DNA of 64,000 nt from Oscillospiraceae bacterium (GTDB lineage: Bacteria; Bacillota; Clostridia; Oscillospirales; Ruminococcaceae), in assembly GCA_009784825.1 (NCBI GenBank), contig WQXO01000010.1:1-64000 (forward strand). The letters run 5' to 3'. Positions 50,886 to 58,966 of the stretch are shown one piece after another. The position numbers and the translations under genes are program-made. The notes beneath the pieces were generated by a model, which was not told the DNA's origin, ran no database searches, and saw nothing but the letters and a program-made list of their open reading frames with translations. The stretch's first letter is position 1. Each line of letters opens with the position of its first letter.

Positions 50886-50911
50886 GGGCGGACAGGGTCG
50901 TCCGCCCCTAC
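50886..50911. repeat. CTACG-type palindrome upstream of hflX
   Basis: GGGCGGAC-AGGGTC-GTCCGCCC followed by CTACA, placed just before the hflX ribosome site (AGAAAGGA). In the mRNA it would form a hairpin next to the start region. Confidence 0.8.
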
Positions 50912-50928
50912 AGAAAGGATTATTTTTT

Positions 50929-52152
50929 ATGGAACAGACAGCCATTCTCGCAGGGATTGACACCGGTGAATATGATGCCGAGATTTCAATGGAGGAGCTT
51001 GGTGAGCTTGCTAAAACAGCGGGGGCTGAGGTCGTTGCACAGGTTATTCAAAAACGCCCGTCCCCGGATACTGCAACGGTTTTAGGTGAGGGGAAGATAG
51101 AGGAAATTAAAGAATTGTGCAAGTCTATGGAAGTGGATTTGTTGATTTTCGATGTGGAATTGTCGGCGAGTCAAATTCGCAATATCGAGAAAATTACCGA
51201 GGTTCGAGTAATCGACAGGACTATGCTTATTCTTGATATATTTGCGGGGAGGGCAGTTTCAAAGGAGGGTAAGCTGCAGGTTGAGCTTGCACAGCTGAAG
51301 TATCGCTTGCCCAGACTTGCGGGTATAGGGACGGCATTGTCACGCCTTGGGGGTGGTATCGGTACACGCGGACCGGGTGAAACTCAGTTAGAAACTGACC
51401 GCCGACATATTCGCAGACGGATAGAAAAATTAACCGAGGAGTTAAAGGAATTAGAAATTCGCCGCAGCTTCTCCCGCTCTCGAAGAAAAAAAGACAGTGT
51501 GTTAGTCGGGGCGATTGTGGGTTATACCAATGCGGGAAAGTCAACCCTTTTGAACTCCTTGACGGGGGCAGATGTTTTAGCCGAGGATAAGCTGTTCGCA
51601 ACGCTTGACCCCACCTCCCGAAATATAGAATTACCAGACGGGAGAAGCCTTTTATTAGTTGACACAGTAGGGCTGATTAGGCGACTGCCGCATAAATTAG
51701 TAGAAGCGTTTAAGTCTACCTTAGAGGAAGCCGCCTGTGCCGATATAATACTGCATGTGCGTGATGTTTCTGACCCGGAATCCGACGAAAAATCAGTTGT
51801 GACTTCTAAAATTTTGGCGGAGCTCGGGGCGGCGGAAATCCCTGTCGTGAATGTGTTAAACAAATGCGATGTTTTAGAAAATAATCCGCCGGAAAACGAG
51901 AACACTGTGTTGGTTTCTGCGAAGAACGGGACAGGCTTTGAAAAGTTATTGGAGGTTATCACAGTTAATTTACCGGCTCAGGCTAAGAGAATGAATCTGC
52001 TTCTGCCTTTCGATAAAGCGGGATTGGCGGCGAAAATTCGGGTCAACGGGAAGGTGTTTCATGAGGAATACACCGAAACCGGGTTAAAGTTAGATGCACT
52101 TGTGGAGGAGAGGTTGGTTAAGGAGATGAGCGGTTATACAATTAATAATTAA
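50929..52152 (+). CDS. hflX: GTPase HflX
   Basis: Ribosome-associated GTPase that can split stalled or heat-damaged ribosomes. N-terminal HflX domain with RPSPDTATVLGEGKIEEI (about 42-60), a coiled linker RLGGGIGTRGPGETQLETDRR (about 140-160), G1 GYTNAGKST (about 198), G3 DTVGLIRRLPH (about 245) and G4 NKCD (about 318). 407 residues. The last residues TINN are supplied by the arm of a MITE-like element. Confidence 0.94.
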   Translation: MEQTAILAGIDTGEYDAEISMEELGELAKTAGAEVVAQVIQKRPSPDTATVLGEGKIEEIKELCKSMEVDLLIFDVELSASQIRNIEKITEVRVIDRTMLILDIFAGRAVSKEGKLQVELAQLKYRLPRLAGIGTALSRLGGGIGTRGPGETQLETDRRHIRRRIEKLTEELKELEIRRSFSRSRRKKDSVLVGAIVGYTNAGKSTLLNSLTGADVLAEDKLFATLDPTSRNIELPDGRSLLLVDTVGLIRRLPHKLVEAFKSTLEEAACADIILHVRDVSDPESDEKSVVTSKILAELGAAEIPVVNVLNKCDVLENNPPENENTVLVSAKNGTGFEKLLEVITVNLPAQAKRMNLLLPFDKAGLAAKIRVNGKVFHEEYTETGLKLDALVEERLVKEMSGYTINN

Positions 52153-52263
52153 TAAGTAATAATGAATAATAGTTGTGTCGCCTGTGGCGACGGGTTTTGG
52201 AATAAAATCTTTGCGGACGCAAATACCAAAATTATTCATTATACATTATTAATTATACATTAC
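52139..52263. mobile_element. MITE-like element, copy 2 (hflX-galK)
   Basis: Left arm AATTAATAATTAATAA, core hairpins GTCGCC-TG-TGGCGAC and TTTGCG-GAC-GCAAA, right arm of the inverted type. Core almost identical to 25806-25935. It fills the space between convergent genes, and its ends provide the stop codons of both HflX and GalK. Confidence 0.78.
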
Positions 52264-53523
52264 TTCTGTGCCGCCGATGTTCCTAATCCTCACAACATGG
52301 CAGGTGTTGGCACCGAATACAGTTTCTATATTCATTTTAAAGACTTTAAGGCTTTCATTAGGTACAAACGCTTGAATAGTCCCCTCAAAGCCGCCTCCGT
52401 GGACACGGCACGCACCCGTCCTCGCTAAGGCAACCTCTGCGACGTTTAAGCCGATTCCGAGGGGCTGAACCGTGGGGTTCTGCGGGGAGTAGACGTTTTG
52501 CAGGTATTTATACGAGCTGTCGCCCGATTCGTTAATGTAGCTCAAAAATGCGGGGAAGTCCCCAACTCTTAATGCGTGGACTAACTTGTCAACCCTGTTA
52601 TTCTCTTCAAAAAAGTGGAGCGAACGCAATACCGCCCTGTCGCCGCATTTTTTCCGCAGAATATTAATGTTTAAAATAATGTCCTGCTTGCAGATTTGAC
52701 GGAGGTTCTCGGTGTCAAAGTGAGCGGCAATCGCTTTCATGTCGCCGGGGACTGCTGCATAATCCTCGGTTAAATCAGCGTGTGAGCCTTTGGTGTCGAT
52801 TATGCATAAAGTATGCCCGAATTCTTCAAAATTGGCATTGACATTCTCAATTATGGGTGAACCCTTTTCTTTAAAATCAATTGCAACAAATCCGCCGACG
52901 GAGGAGGTTAATTGGTCCATAAGCCCCGACGGTTTCCCGAAATAGTTGTTTTCGGCAAATCCGCAGATGTGTGCGATTTTTATTGGTGAGATTTTTCCGT
53001 CGTTATAAAGATAAGACAGGATTGTGCCAATCAGCACTTCAAATGCCGCTGACGACGACAGCCCCGAGCCGATTGCCACCTTTGATGTGGTGTAGGCTTT
53101 GAAACCGCCGATTTTCATTCCGCCCTTGCTGAAGCCTTTTGCAATTCCCCTAATCATGGCGTTCGGGAGGAGCTTTTCTTCTTCTAAGGGTTCAAGATTA
53201 TCTAATTCTACTCGGCTTTCCTCAAAACCCTCGGATTTTACCACAATCACATTTTCTTCAATGGGGACAACTGCGGCGATTATATCAAGGTTCACCGCCG
53301 CCGAGAGAACCTTTCCGTTGTTGTGGTCAGTGTGGTTGCCGCCGATTTCAGTTCTTCCGGGGGCGGAAAAGTAGCGGAATGGTTGCTCTGTGTCACCGAA
53401 GTGTGAGTTGAATGAGGTTTTGAGATTGTCGTATCTTATGCGTTGTTTTTCAAGGAAGAATTCATTCCCCTCGCCGGTTAAATCGTAGAGCTCCTCAACA
53501 CGGTAAATAGTGGGTTTGTACAT
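52249..53523 (-). CDS. galK: Galactokinase
   Basis: GHMP kinase phosphorylating galactose for the Leloir pathway. Signature APGRTEIGGNHTDHNNGKVL (about 53-72), ATP loop GSGLSSSAAFEVLIG (about 153-167) and C-terminal RVHGGGFEGTIQAFVP (about 385-400). 424 residues. The final residues EVMYN lie in the arm of a MITE-like repeat. It is divergent from a sodium:solute symporter with interlocked promoters, which suggests joint control. galT and galE are not in the window. Confidence 0.94.
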   Translation of the reverse strand: MYKPTIYRVEELYDLTGEGNEFFLEKQRIRYDNLKTSFNSHFGDTEQPFRYFSAPGRTEIGGNHTDHNNGKVLSAAVNLDIIAAVVPIEENVIVVKSEGFEESRVELDNLEPLEEEKLLPNAMIRGIAKGFSKGGMKIGGFKAYTTSKVAIGSGLSSSAAFEVLIGTILSYLYNDGKISPIKIAHICGFAENNYFGKPSGLMDQLTSSVGGFVAIDFKEKGSPIIENVNANFEEFGHTLCIIDTKGSHADLTEDYAAVPGDMKAIAAHFDTENLRQICKQDIILNINILRKKCGDRAVLRSLHFFEENNRVDKLVHALRVGDFPAFLSYINESGDSSYKYLQNVYSPQNPTVQPLGIGLNVAEVALARTGACRVHGGGFEGTIQAFVPNESLKVFKMNIETVFGANTCHVVRIRNIGGTEVMYN

Positions 53524-53563
53524 ATTGTCACCTCATCATCGGCTGAATTTATTATAATAATTA

Positions 53564-53614
53564 AGTATAACATAAAAATTTACTCTTGACAAGATAATTA
53601 TTTTATTGTATAAT
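53564..53614. promoter_or_regulatory. Overlapping divergent promoters: galK (-) and symporter (+)
   Basis: Minus: TTGTCA (53592-53587), 17 bp, TATACT (53569-53564). Plus: TTGACA (53586-53591), 17 bp, TATAAT (53609-53614). The -35 elements overlap in the heptamer TTGACAA, as at 9578-9584. Confidence 0.8.
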
Positions 53615-53626
53615 ACAGTTTATACT

Positions 53627-53646
53627 TTGTCGCTTTAAAGCGACAA
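53627..53646. promoter_or_regulatory. 20-bp perfect palindrome in the symporter leader
   Basis: TTGTCGCTTTAAAGCGACAA, 12 bp after the -10 of the plus-strand promoter, a good position for a repressor operator. It also resembles the TGTCGC..GCGAC core hairpin of the MITE-like family, so a repeat origin is possible. Confidence 0.65.
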
Positions 53647-53670
53647 CAAAGAAGATTGGGAGAGATTGAC

Positions 53671-55206
53671 ATGTTTATAAAAGTGGCATTACTTTTGTTA
53701 TTCTTTGGGGTAACAATTTTTATCGGGATTTACTATCGCAAAAGGGCGAAAAATGTGAACGACTTCGTTCTCGGCGGGAGAAACGTAGGTCCGTGGCTTT
53801 CGGCGTTTTCGTATGGGGCAACGTATTTCTCGGCGGTGGTGTTCGTGGGGTTTGCGGGGCAGTTCGGCTGGAGGTTCGGGACGGCGGCAGTCTGGATTGG
53901 ACTGGGCAACGCCTTCATCGGTTCATTAGCGGCGTGGTTGGTTTTAGGACGGCGTACCCGTGTTATGACCAATCACCTCAAAAGTGCCACTATGCCGGAG
54001 TTTTTCGGGGCGAGGTTCTTGTCGCCTGCTTTGAAAATCGGGGCGTCGATTATTGTTTTTATATTCCTTATACCGTATACCGCTTCGTTATATAACGGGC
54101 TTTCGAGATTGTTCGCTATGGCGTTCGGTGTCCCCTTTGAGTATTGCATTATCGCTATGGGGATTATTACTGCCGTATTCGTGGTTGTCGGCGGGTATTT
54201 CGCAACGGTGGTAAATGATTTTATACAAGGCTCGATTACAATAATCGGGATTGTTGCTGTTATTGCCGTGGTTTTGGGGAATAACGGCGGGTTTTTGGCG
54301 GCGATTGAATCCCTTGCAAGAGTTGAAGCTGATGTTCCGGGGGTGTATACCTCGTTTTTCGGGCCTGACCTTGTTTCTTTAATAGGCGTGTTTATACTTA
54401 CCTCGTTCGGTGCGTGGGGGTTGCCGCAAATGGTGGCACGGTTTTATTCCATTAAGTCTGAGAAGATGATTACAAAAGGTGCGATTGTTTCTACCGTTTT
54501 TGCAATTCTTGTTGCGGGTGGGTGTTATTTCTTAGGAAGCTTCGGGCGGCTTTATGCACATATGGATATTTATAACGAAAATGGCGGGGTTATATTTGAC
54601 GCAATTATTCCGGAAATACTCTCTGAGTTGCCGGAAATTATGATTGGGTTGGTAATTGTTCTTGTGTTTGCGGCTTCCATTTCCACCCTGTCTTCCTTGG
54701 TTATGGCATCCTCGTCTACATTGACACTTGACTTTTTAAAGGGGCATGTTGTTAAAAATATGAGCGAGAAACAACAATTAATTATCATTCGTGCGTTAAT
54801 CGTTGTGTTTATTGCAATTTCTTCGGGATTGGCAATCTTCCAGTATAGCGGCGGAATTACATTTATTGCACAGCTTATGGGTATTTCTTGGGGGGCATTA
54901 GCCGGGTCATTCCTTGCACCGTTTTTGTATGGGCTGTATTGGAAGCGTGTGAGTAAGATTTCTGTGTGGGTCAACTTCATATTCAGTACATCGGTTATGG
55001 TGCTTAATATTATTTTCCGTGATTCGTTTCCGACGTTGCTGCAGTCGCCGATTAATGCAGGGGCGTTCTGTATGTTAGCGGGGCTTGTGATTGTACCGTT
55101 AGTGAGCTTGTTTACGAAAGCCCCCGCAAAGGAAAAAGTGGAACACTGCTTCTCTTGTTATGAAGAGAAGGTTACTACTACCAAAAAAGAAGCATTGGGA
55201 GAATAA
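53671..55206 (+). CDS. Sodium:solute symporter (SSS family)
   Basis: 511 residues with about 13 membrane segments. SSS features: NDFVLGGRNVGPWLSAFSYGATYFSAVVFVGFAG (about 27-60), GGYFATVVNDFIQG (about 175) and FAASISTLSSLVMASSSTLTLDF (about 328-350) carrying sodium-site serines/threonines. Start at MFIKVAL, five bases after GGGAGA. Substrate cannot be read directly; the shared control region with galK makes a sugar such as galactose possible, while the following paaK points to an aromatic acid. Confidence 0.88.
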   Translation: MFIKVALLLLFFGVTIFIGIYYRKRAKNVNDFVLGGRNVGPWLSAFSYGATYFSAVVFVGFAGQFGWRFGTAAVWIGLGNAFIGSLAAWLVLGRRTRVMTNHLKSATMPEFFGARFLSPALKIGASIIVFIFLIPYTASLYNGLSRLFAMAFGVPFEYCIIAMGIITAVFVVVGGYFATVVNDFIQGSITIIGIVAVIAVVLGNNGGFLAAIESLARVEADVPGVYTSFFGPDLVSLIGVFILTSFGAWGLPQMVARFYSIKSEKMITKGAIVSTVFAILVAGGCYFLGSFGRLYAHMDIYNENGGVIFDAIIPEILSELPEIMIGLVIVLVFAASISTLSSLVMASSSTLTLDFLKGHVVKNMSEKQQLIIIRALIVVFIAISSGLAIFQYSGGITFIAQLMGISWGALAGSFLAPFLYGLYWKRVSKISVWVNFIFSTSVMVLNIIFRDSFPTLLQSPINAGAFCMLAGLVIVPLVSLFTKAPAKEKVEHCFSCYEEKVTTTKKEALGE

Positions 55207-55208
55207 TT

Positions 55209-56504
55209 ATGTTTTTTGATAAAACTGCCGAGACTATGCCGAGAAGTGAGCTACAGTCATTGCAGGTTCAGCGGCTACGTAAGAATATCGCACTTTGTTA
55301 TGAGAAATCCGCATTATACAGGAAGAAGTTCGATGATGCGGGGGTTAATCCCAATCATATTAATTCGCTGTCGCATTTAAAAAATGTGCCTTTCACTTAC
55401 AAGGACGATTTCCGCTCACAGTATCCCTTTGATATGTTTGTAGTTCCTATGAAGAAGATTCTGCGTCTGCACGCTTCCTCGGGGACGACGGGGAAACCCA
55501 CTGTAGTCGGGTATACTCGAAATGACCTTGATACTTGGAGCGACTGCGTGGCACGGTTAATCGTAGCAGTCGGTGCTAAGGAAGACGATATTGCACAGGT
55601 GGCGTTCGGGTATGGGTTGTTCACGGGGGCGTTGGGGCTTCATTATGCTTTGGAGAAAATCGGGGCGGCAATAATCCCTATGTCCTCCGGAAATACCGAG
55701 AAACAGGTCATGCTTATGAAGGATTTCGGGACGACTGTGTTAATCGCAACACCGTCCTACGCTCTTCATATAGGAGAGGTTGCACGTGAGGCGGGAGTAG
55801 CCGACGATTTGAAAGTGCGGCTTGGTTTATTCGGCTCGGAGGGGTGCACTGCCGAAATGCGGGTGCAGATTGAAAAATTGCTGAACCTGTTCGCTACCGA
55901 CAACTATGGAATGAGCGAGGTTATGGGACCGGGGGTTTCGGGGGAATGTGAGTTCAGGTGTGGGTTGCATATTAATGAAGACCACTTTATTCCCGAGATA
56001 ATTGACCCTGTCACTGAAAAAGTCCTCCCTGAGGGGGAGAAGGGTGAGTTGGTTCTGACTACACTTACAAAAGAGGCACAGCCGGTTCTGCGTTATCGAA
56101 CCCGTGATATTACTTCGTTGAATTATGAAAAATGTGAGTGCGGCAGGACGTTCGTTCGCATGGCGAAGACAACCGGGCGTACTGATGATATGCTGAAAAT
56201 CCGCGGAGTGAACGTCTTCCCGTCGCAGATTGAAAGTGTGATTATGACCATTAGTGAGGTTGCACCGTATTATGTGATTATTGCCGAGAGGGAGGGTAAT
56301 CAAGATACTTTGGAGGTTCGAGTGGAGCTGCTCGACGGGTCACTGTTAGACAGTTATGCACTGTTGGAGCGGCTTCGTGAGAAGATTAAACATGACCTGC
56401 GGACGGTTTTGGGGTTAGATGTGAAGGTTATGTTGGTTGAGCCTAAGTCGATTGAACGGTCATTGGGGAAAGCGAAACGAGTATTCGATAACAGACAGAA
56501 ATAA
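55209..56504 (+). CDS. paaK: Phenylacetate-CoA ligase family protein
   Basis: Adenylate-forming enzyme activating phenylacetate or a related aryl acid with CoA. ATP-binding SSGTTGKPTVVGYT (about 89-102), FGSEGCT (about 208), DNYGMSEVMGPGVSGEC (about 232-248), TGRTDDMLKIRGVNVFPSQIE (about 320-340) and the C-terminal catalytic Lys region. 431 residues, standard. Only two bases after the symporter stop, so co-transcribed. In anaerobes such ligases accompany amino-acid fermentation, but no indolepyruvate oxidoreductase is nearby. Confidence 0.9.
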   Translation: MFFDKTAETMPRSELQSLQVQRLRKNIALCYEKSALYRKKFDDAGVNPNHINSLSHLKNVPFTYKDDFRSQYPFDMFVVPMKKILRLHASSGTTGKPTVVGYTRNDLDTWSDCVARLIVAVGAKEDDIAQVAFGYGLFTGALGLHYALEKIGAAIIPMSSGNTEKQVMLMKDFGTTVLIATPSYALHIGEVAREAGVADDLKVRLGLFGSEGCTAEMRVQIEKLLNLFATDNYGMSEVMGPGVSGECEFRCGLHINEDHFIPEIIDPVTEKVLPEGEKGELVLTTLTKEAQPVLRYRTRDITSLNYEKCECGRTFVRMAKTTGRTDDMLKIRGVNVFPSQIESVIMTISEVAPYYVIIAEREGNQDTLEVRVELLDGSLLDSYALLERLREKIKHDLRTVLGLDVKVMLVEPKSIERSLGKAKRVFDNRQK

Positions 56505-56542
56505 ACCACCCCCCGGCTACGCCGTACCCCTCCACAGAGGGG
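56505..56542. repeat. ACCACCCC...GAGGGGA dispersed repeat, copy 3
   Basis: ACCACCCCCCGGCTACGCCG followed by TACCCCTCCACAGAGGGGAATT, downstream of paaK; compare 22079 and 28213. Confidence 0.7.
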
Positions 56543-56550
56543 AATTAATA

Positions 56551-56583
56551 CCGCCTTTACTGTAAAAGTAAAGGCGGGTTTGT
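56551..56583 (+). terminator. Terminator after paaK
   Basis: Eleven-base stem CCGCCTTTACT / AGTAAAGGCGG followed by GTTTGTG. Lies between convergent genes and may serve both. Confidence 0.85.
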
Positions 56584-56584
56584 G

Positions 56585-57712
56585 TTATAGTGTAATCCAC
56601 ATCGCCGGACGAATGCCGACATGGGTCATGTGCGTGCTGCCACCCTTGATAACTTCACCGAAATAATTAGCGAAAGCGGCACCGCCTGTATAACCATAAT
56701 CGGCGGGAGACCTAAGCCACCAAATATCCGACATGTTACCGGAATTCAAAGCGATTCCTGCAGAGTATTTATTAGCTTCATCAACGCTTAACAGGAAAAT
56801 ATAATCTGTTGTATTCACGCCGCCCGGAGTCGGTCCGTTATCTGCATTAATAACCGTTGTCTGCCGAATTCTTGCCCTGTCTGTTGAATTGAAACTGTTG
56901 TAAAAATCACCGTTAAGCCATTTACGAATATCGCTGTCTGCCCATGTTATAGCGTCAACTTGTCTATGATAAGCCCTGTTATCTATAACCCTATCGGTCA
57001 GTATCAACGCCCTATCACCTTGAACGTCTAACACCCGCCAGTCATACCCGCCTAATTGAATTATATCGCCGACATTTACGGTAATGGGTTGGGGTTCGTC
57101 GGGGTCACCGGGTAGCCCGAAATCATCGTCATAAGCATGCATTTCGTAGTCTTCGTAGTCGGGGTGACCGGGTAGTGACCAACCGGAACCATCTTCAAAA
57201 CTATGCATTCCGTAATAGATTAACTCACCAATTGTTGTGCCGGTTGTTTCGATATTTTCGTTACGTAATAATTTCCATTTATAAGTCTGCCCCGATATAT
57301 TAACATGAAGAGTGTCGTGTCCCTCAACCCAATATGTGCCTGCTTCATCATAACCGTAAGCATAGTAATCAATGAGTCCATGGTCTTTATAGTCGTCTCT
57401 CCATGTAGCGGCGTCGGTATGTATATACGTAACTATGCCGTTTCGGTGGAATGCGTAATGATAAGGAGCCGCTCCGAAAACTAAGAATACAACTTCCTCC
57501 TCAACTTCGTACATATATTCCGCATTTTGGACGAACGGCATGGGGTGGGGAGCGGTGGTAGTCGGTGGCGGTGAGGTTGTTTCTTCAGCAGTCGTAACCT
57601 CGGTGACTGCTTCGTCTGCCGCTGTTGTTTCGTCGGGTTCGCCGGTAGTGTCACAGGCGGTAAAAGTGAGTATAAGCGACAGTGTAAGTAATAGCGAGAG
57701 TAGTTTTTTCAT
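56585..57712 (-). CDS. Lipoprotein with C-terminal DUF6273-like domain
   Basis: 375 residues. Signal peptide with lipobox FTAC (about 20), then a Thr/Glu/Pro-rich linker (TTAADEAVTEVTTAEETTS, TTTAPHP). The middle part (about 60-200) is unrecognised. The C-terminal domain (about 205-375) begins VGDIIQLGGYDWRVLDV and ends WWLRSPADYGYTGGAAFANYFG..GIRPAMWI, the DUF6273 pattern seen in surface proteins of gut Clostridia and Fibrobacter. Function unknown; presumably displayed outside the cell. Confidence 0.82.
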   Translation of the reverse strand: MKKLLSLLLTLSLILTFTACDTTGEPDETTAADEAVTEVTTAEETTSPPPTTTAPHPMPFVQNAEYMYEVEEEVVFLVFGAAPYHYAFHRNGIVTYIHTDAATWRDDYKDHGLIDYYAYGYDEAGTYWVEGHDTLHVNISGQTYKWKLLRNENIETTGTTIGELIYYGMHSFEDGSGWSLPGHPDYEDYEMHAYDDDFGLPGDPDEPQPITVNVGDIIQLGGYDWRVLDVQGDRALILTDRVIDNRAYHRQVDAITWADSDIRKWLNGDFYNSFNSTDRARIRQTTVINADNGPTPGGVNTTDYIFLLSVDEANKYSAGIALNSGNMSDIWWLRSPADYGYTGGAAFANYFGEVIKGGSTHMTHVGIRPAMWITL

Positions 57713-57860
57713 AATAATGCTCCTGTTGAGTTAATCAAGTATTGCTTTATAATATCACTAAAAACCGTGAATGTCAACTCTATACTTTTAAATTAGTTGA
57801 CATTTAGTTTAATATGTGTTAGTATTATATTAAAGATAAAGTAAATTAAGGGGGTTCGTT

Positions 57861-58424
57861 ATGAGGAAATATATCTGCCCGATTTGCGGTTACATACATG
57901 AAGGGGAAAATCCGCCCGTGTTCTGCCCGTTATGCAAGTGCGGCGGGAAGAAGTTCGAGCGTTCGTCAGAGGTGGTTGCACCGAAAATCGCCCCTGTGGC
58001 TGTTATTGGGGATGAACCATCGTCTATTCCGGAAACTGAGCCGTTTTTTGAACCTGACCCGGAATTACCCGAACCGGAGCCGGTAATTGAACCGGAAGCG
58101 GTATTGTCTGAACCGGAATCGGTGCTGCCTGAACCCGAACCTGTTATTGAACCGGAAGCAGTAAGTGAACCTGAGCCTGTTTTTGAACCGGAAGCAGTAA
58201 GTGAACCCGAGCCTGCTCCTGAAATAAAAGAAACGCCGAGTTCATCGGCGACTGCATCTGTTATATCTGATTCTGCTGAAACGGGAATGTTCTTGATTAT
58301 GTCGAAAGCCGCACATAATGCGGGTTATCCCGAGTTCGCCGAAGCGTTTATGCGGATTGCGATGGATAAGGCGGAGGAGTCTGCCGGTTCTGTCGGATTA
58401 TTGTTGAAAAAATATATGAAATGA
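57861..58424 (+). CDS. Rubredoxin-like protein with Pro-Glu repeat linker
   Basis: 187 residues in three parts. The N-terminal rubredoxin-type site ([31 protein letters not shown], about 3-33) with two CxxC pairs would bind iron. A linker of repeated EPEP/EPEAV units (about 55-125) follows. The C-terminal helix [34 protein letters not shown] (about 140-173) resembles one helix of reverse rubrerythrin, where the motif normally ends EEAEHAA. The iron-binding His is lost and the rest of the four-helix bundle is absent. Probably a derived or reduced rubrerythrin relative; peroxide reduction is doubtful. Confidence 0.7.
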   Translation: MRKYICPICGYIHEGENPPVFCPLCKCGGKKFERSSEVVAPKIAPVAVIGDEPSSIPETEPFFEPDPELPEPEPVIEPEAVLSEPESVLPEPEPVIEPEAVSEPEPVFEPEAVSEPEPAPEIKETPSSSATASVISDSAETGMFLIMSKAAHNAGYPEFAEAFMRIAMDKAEESAGSVGLLLKKYMK

Positions 58425-58427
58425 TTA

Positions 58428-58456
58428 TTGACATTTGTTTACCAATGTGTTATAAT
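58428..58456 (+). promoter_or_regulatory. tRNA promoter
   Basis: TTGACA (58428-58433), 17 bp, TATAAT (58451-58456), a perfect sigma-A match directly ahead of the tRNA pair. Confidence 0.85.
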
Positions 58457-58469
58457 GTCATGGCACTCA

Positions 58470-58521
58470 GCGTCGGTAGCTCAATTGGATAGAGCGTCTG
58501 GCTACGGACCAGAAGGTCTGT
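58470..58521 (+). pseudogene. Truncated tRNA-Arg(ACG)-like gene
   Basis: 5' acceptor strand GCGTCGG, D-arm, anticodon arm TCTGG-CTACGGA-CCAGA and variable loop of a tRNA-Arg are present, then similarity stops; the T-arm and 3' acceptor strand are missing. Differences from the intact neighbour are compensatory in the anticodon stem (TCTGG/CCAGA versus TTTGG/CCAAA), so this was once a separate functional gene. Confidence 0.8.
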
Positions 58522-58559
58522 TGAATAATTCATGCATAATTTCGAGAAAATATACACAC

Positions 58560-58633
58560 GCGCCGGTAGCTCAATTGGATAGAGCGTTTGGCTACGGACC
58601 AAAAGGCTGGGGGTTCAAGTCCTCTCCGGCGTA
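58560..58633 (+). tRNA. tRNA-Arg (anticodon ACG)
   Basis: Complete cloverleaf: acceptor GCGCCGG / CCGGCGT (G1-U72 wobble), D-arm TAGCTCAATTGGATAGAGC, anticodon loop CTACGGA with ACG, T-loop TTCAAGT. CCA is not encoded. Preceded by a truncated copy and followed by a terminator and an integrase gene on the other strand, so it is a likely attachment site. Confidence 0.95.
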
Positions 58634-58670
58634 TCTGTGGACTTAGTGTAAACAAAGTCCTACCCGCTAT

Positions 58671-58702
58671 TACATCTAACTTTACGTTGGATGTATTTTT
58701 TT
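58671..58702 (+). terminator. Terminator after tRNA-Arg
   Basis: Ten-base stem TACATCTAAC-TTTAC-GTTGGATGTA followed by seven T residues. Confidence 0.88.
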
Positions 58703-58966
58703 GTGCCATTCATTTTTATTTTGTTGTTTTTGAGATTTATGTTTATACAGAAATTGTGTATAAAAATATGTCCGAAATCTCTTTGCTAACATTCTGCTAA
58801 CATTTGAAAAATACGCAGCCTGTGCGAGCAGTGCAGATGTGCGTTTCTTGCGTGTAAACCAACTATACTTTATATATAAACACGTTTAGGTTTACACTGC
58901 ATAAACTATAAACTACACCACTCTGTAACAAAATAATCAATGAATATTTTCTGCATATTTCCTTAA
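58703..58966. other. Non-coding region between tRNA-Arg and integrase
   Basis: No gene. It contains two direct repeats TGCTAACATT (58784-58793, 58795-58804) and a nine-base inverted repeat GTGTAAACC / GGTTTACAC (58852-58860, 58889-58897) around an AT-rich centre. These could be arm-type recombinase sites of the integrated element; that is inference. Confidence 0.5.

Noticed and set aside
22000-51000. CRISPR array suggested by repeated palindromes
   Set aside because: The repeats are dispersed and not regularly spaced, have variable stems and no spacers, and there are no cas genes.
58428-58646. 72-residue plus-strand ORF
   Set aside because: It reads through the two tRNA-Arg genes; its internal repeat SVAQLDRASGYGP/PVAQLDRAFGYGP is just the translated tRNA duplication.
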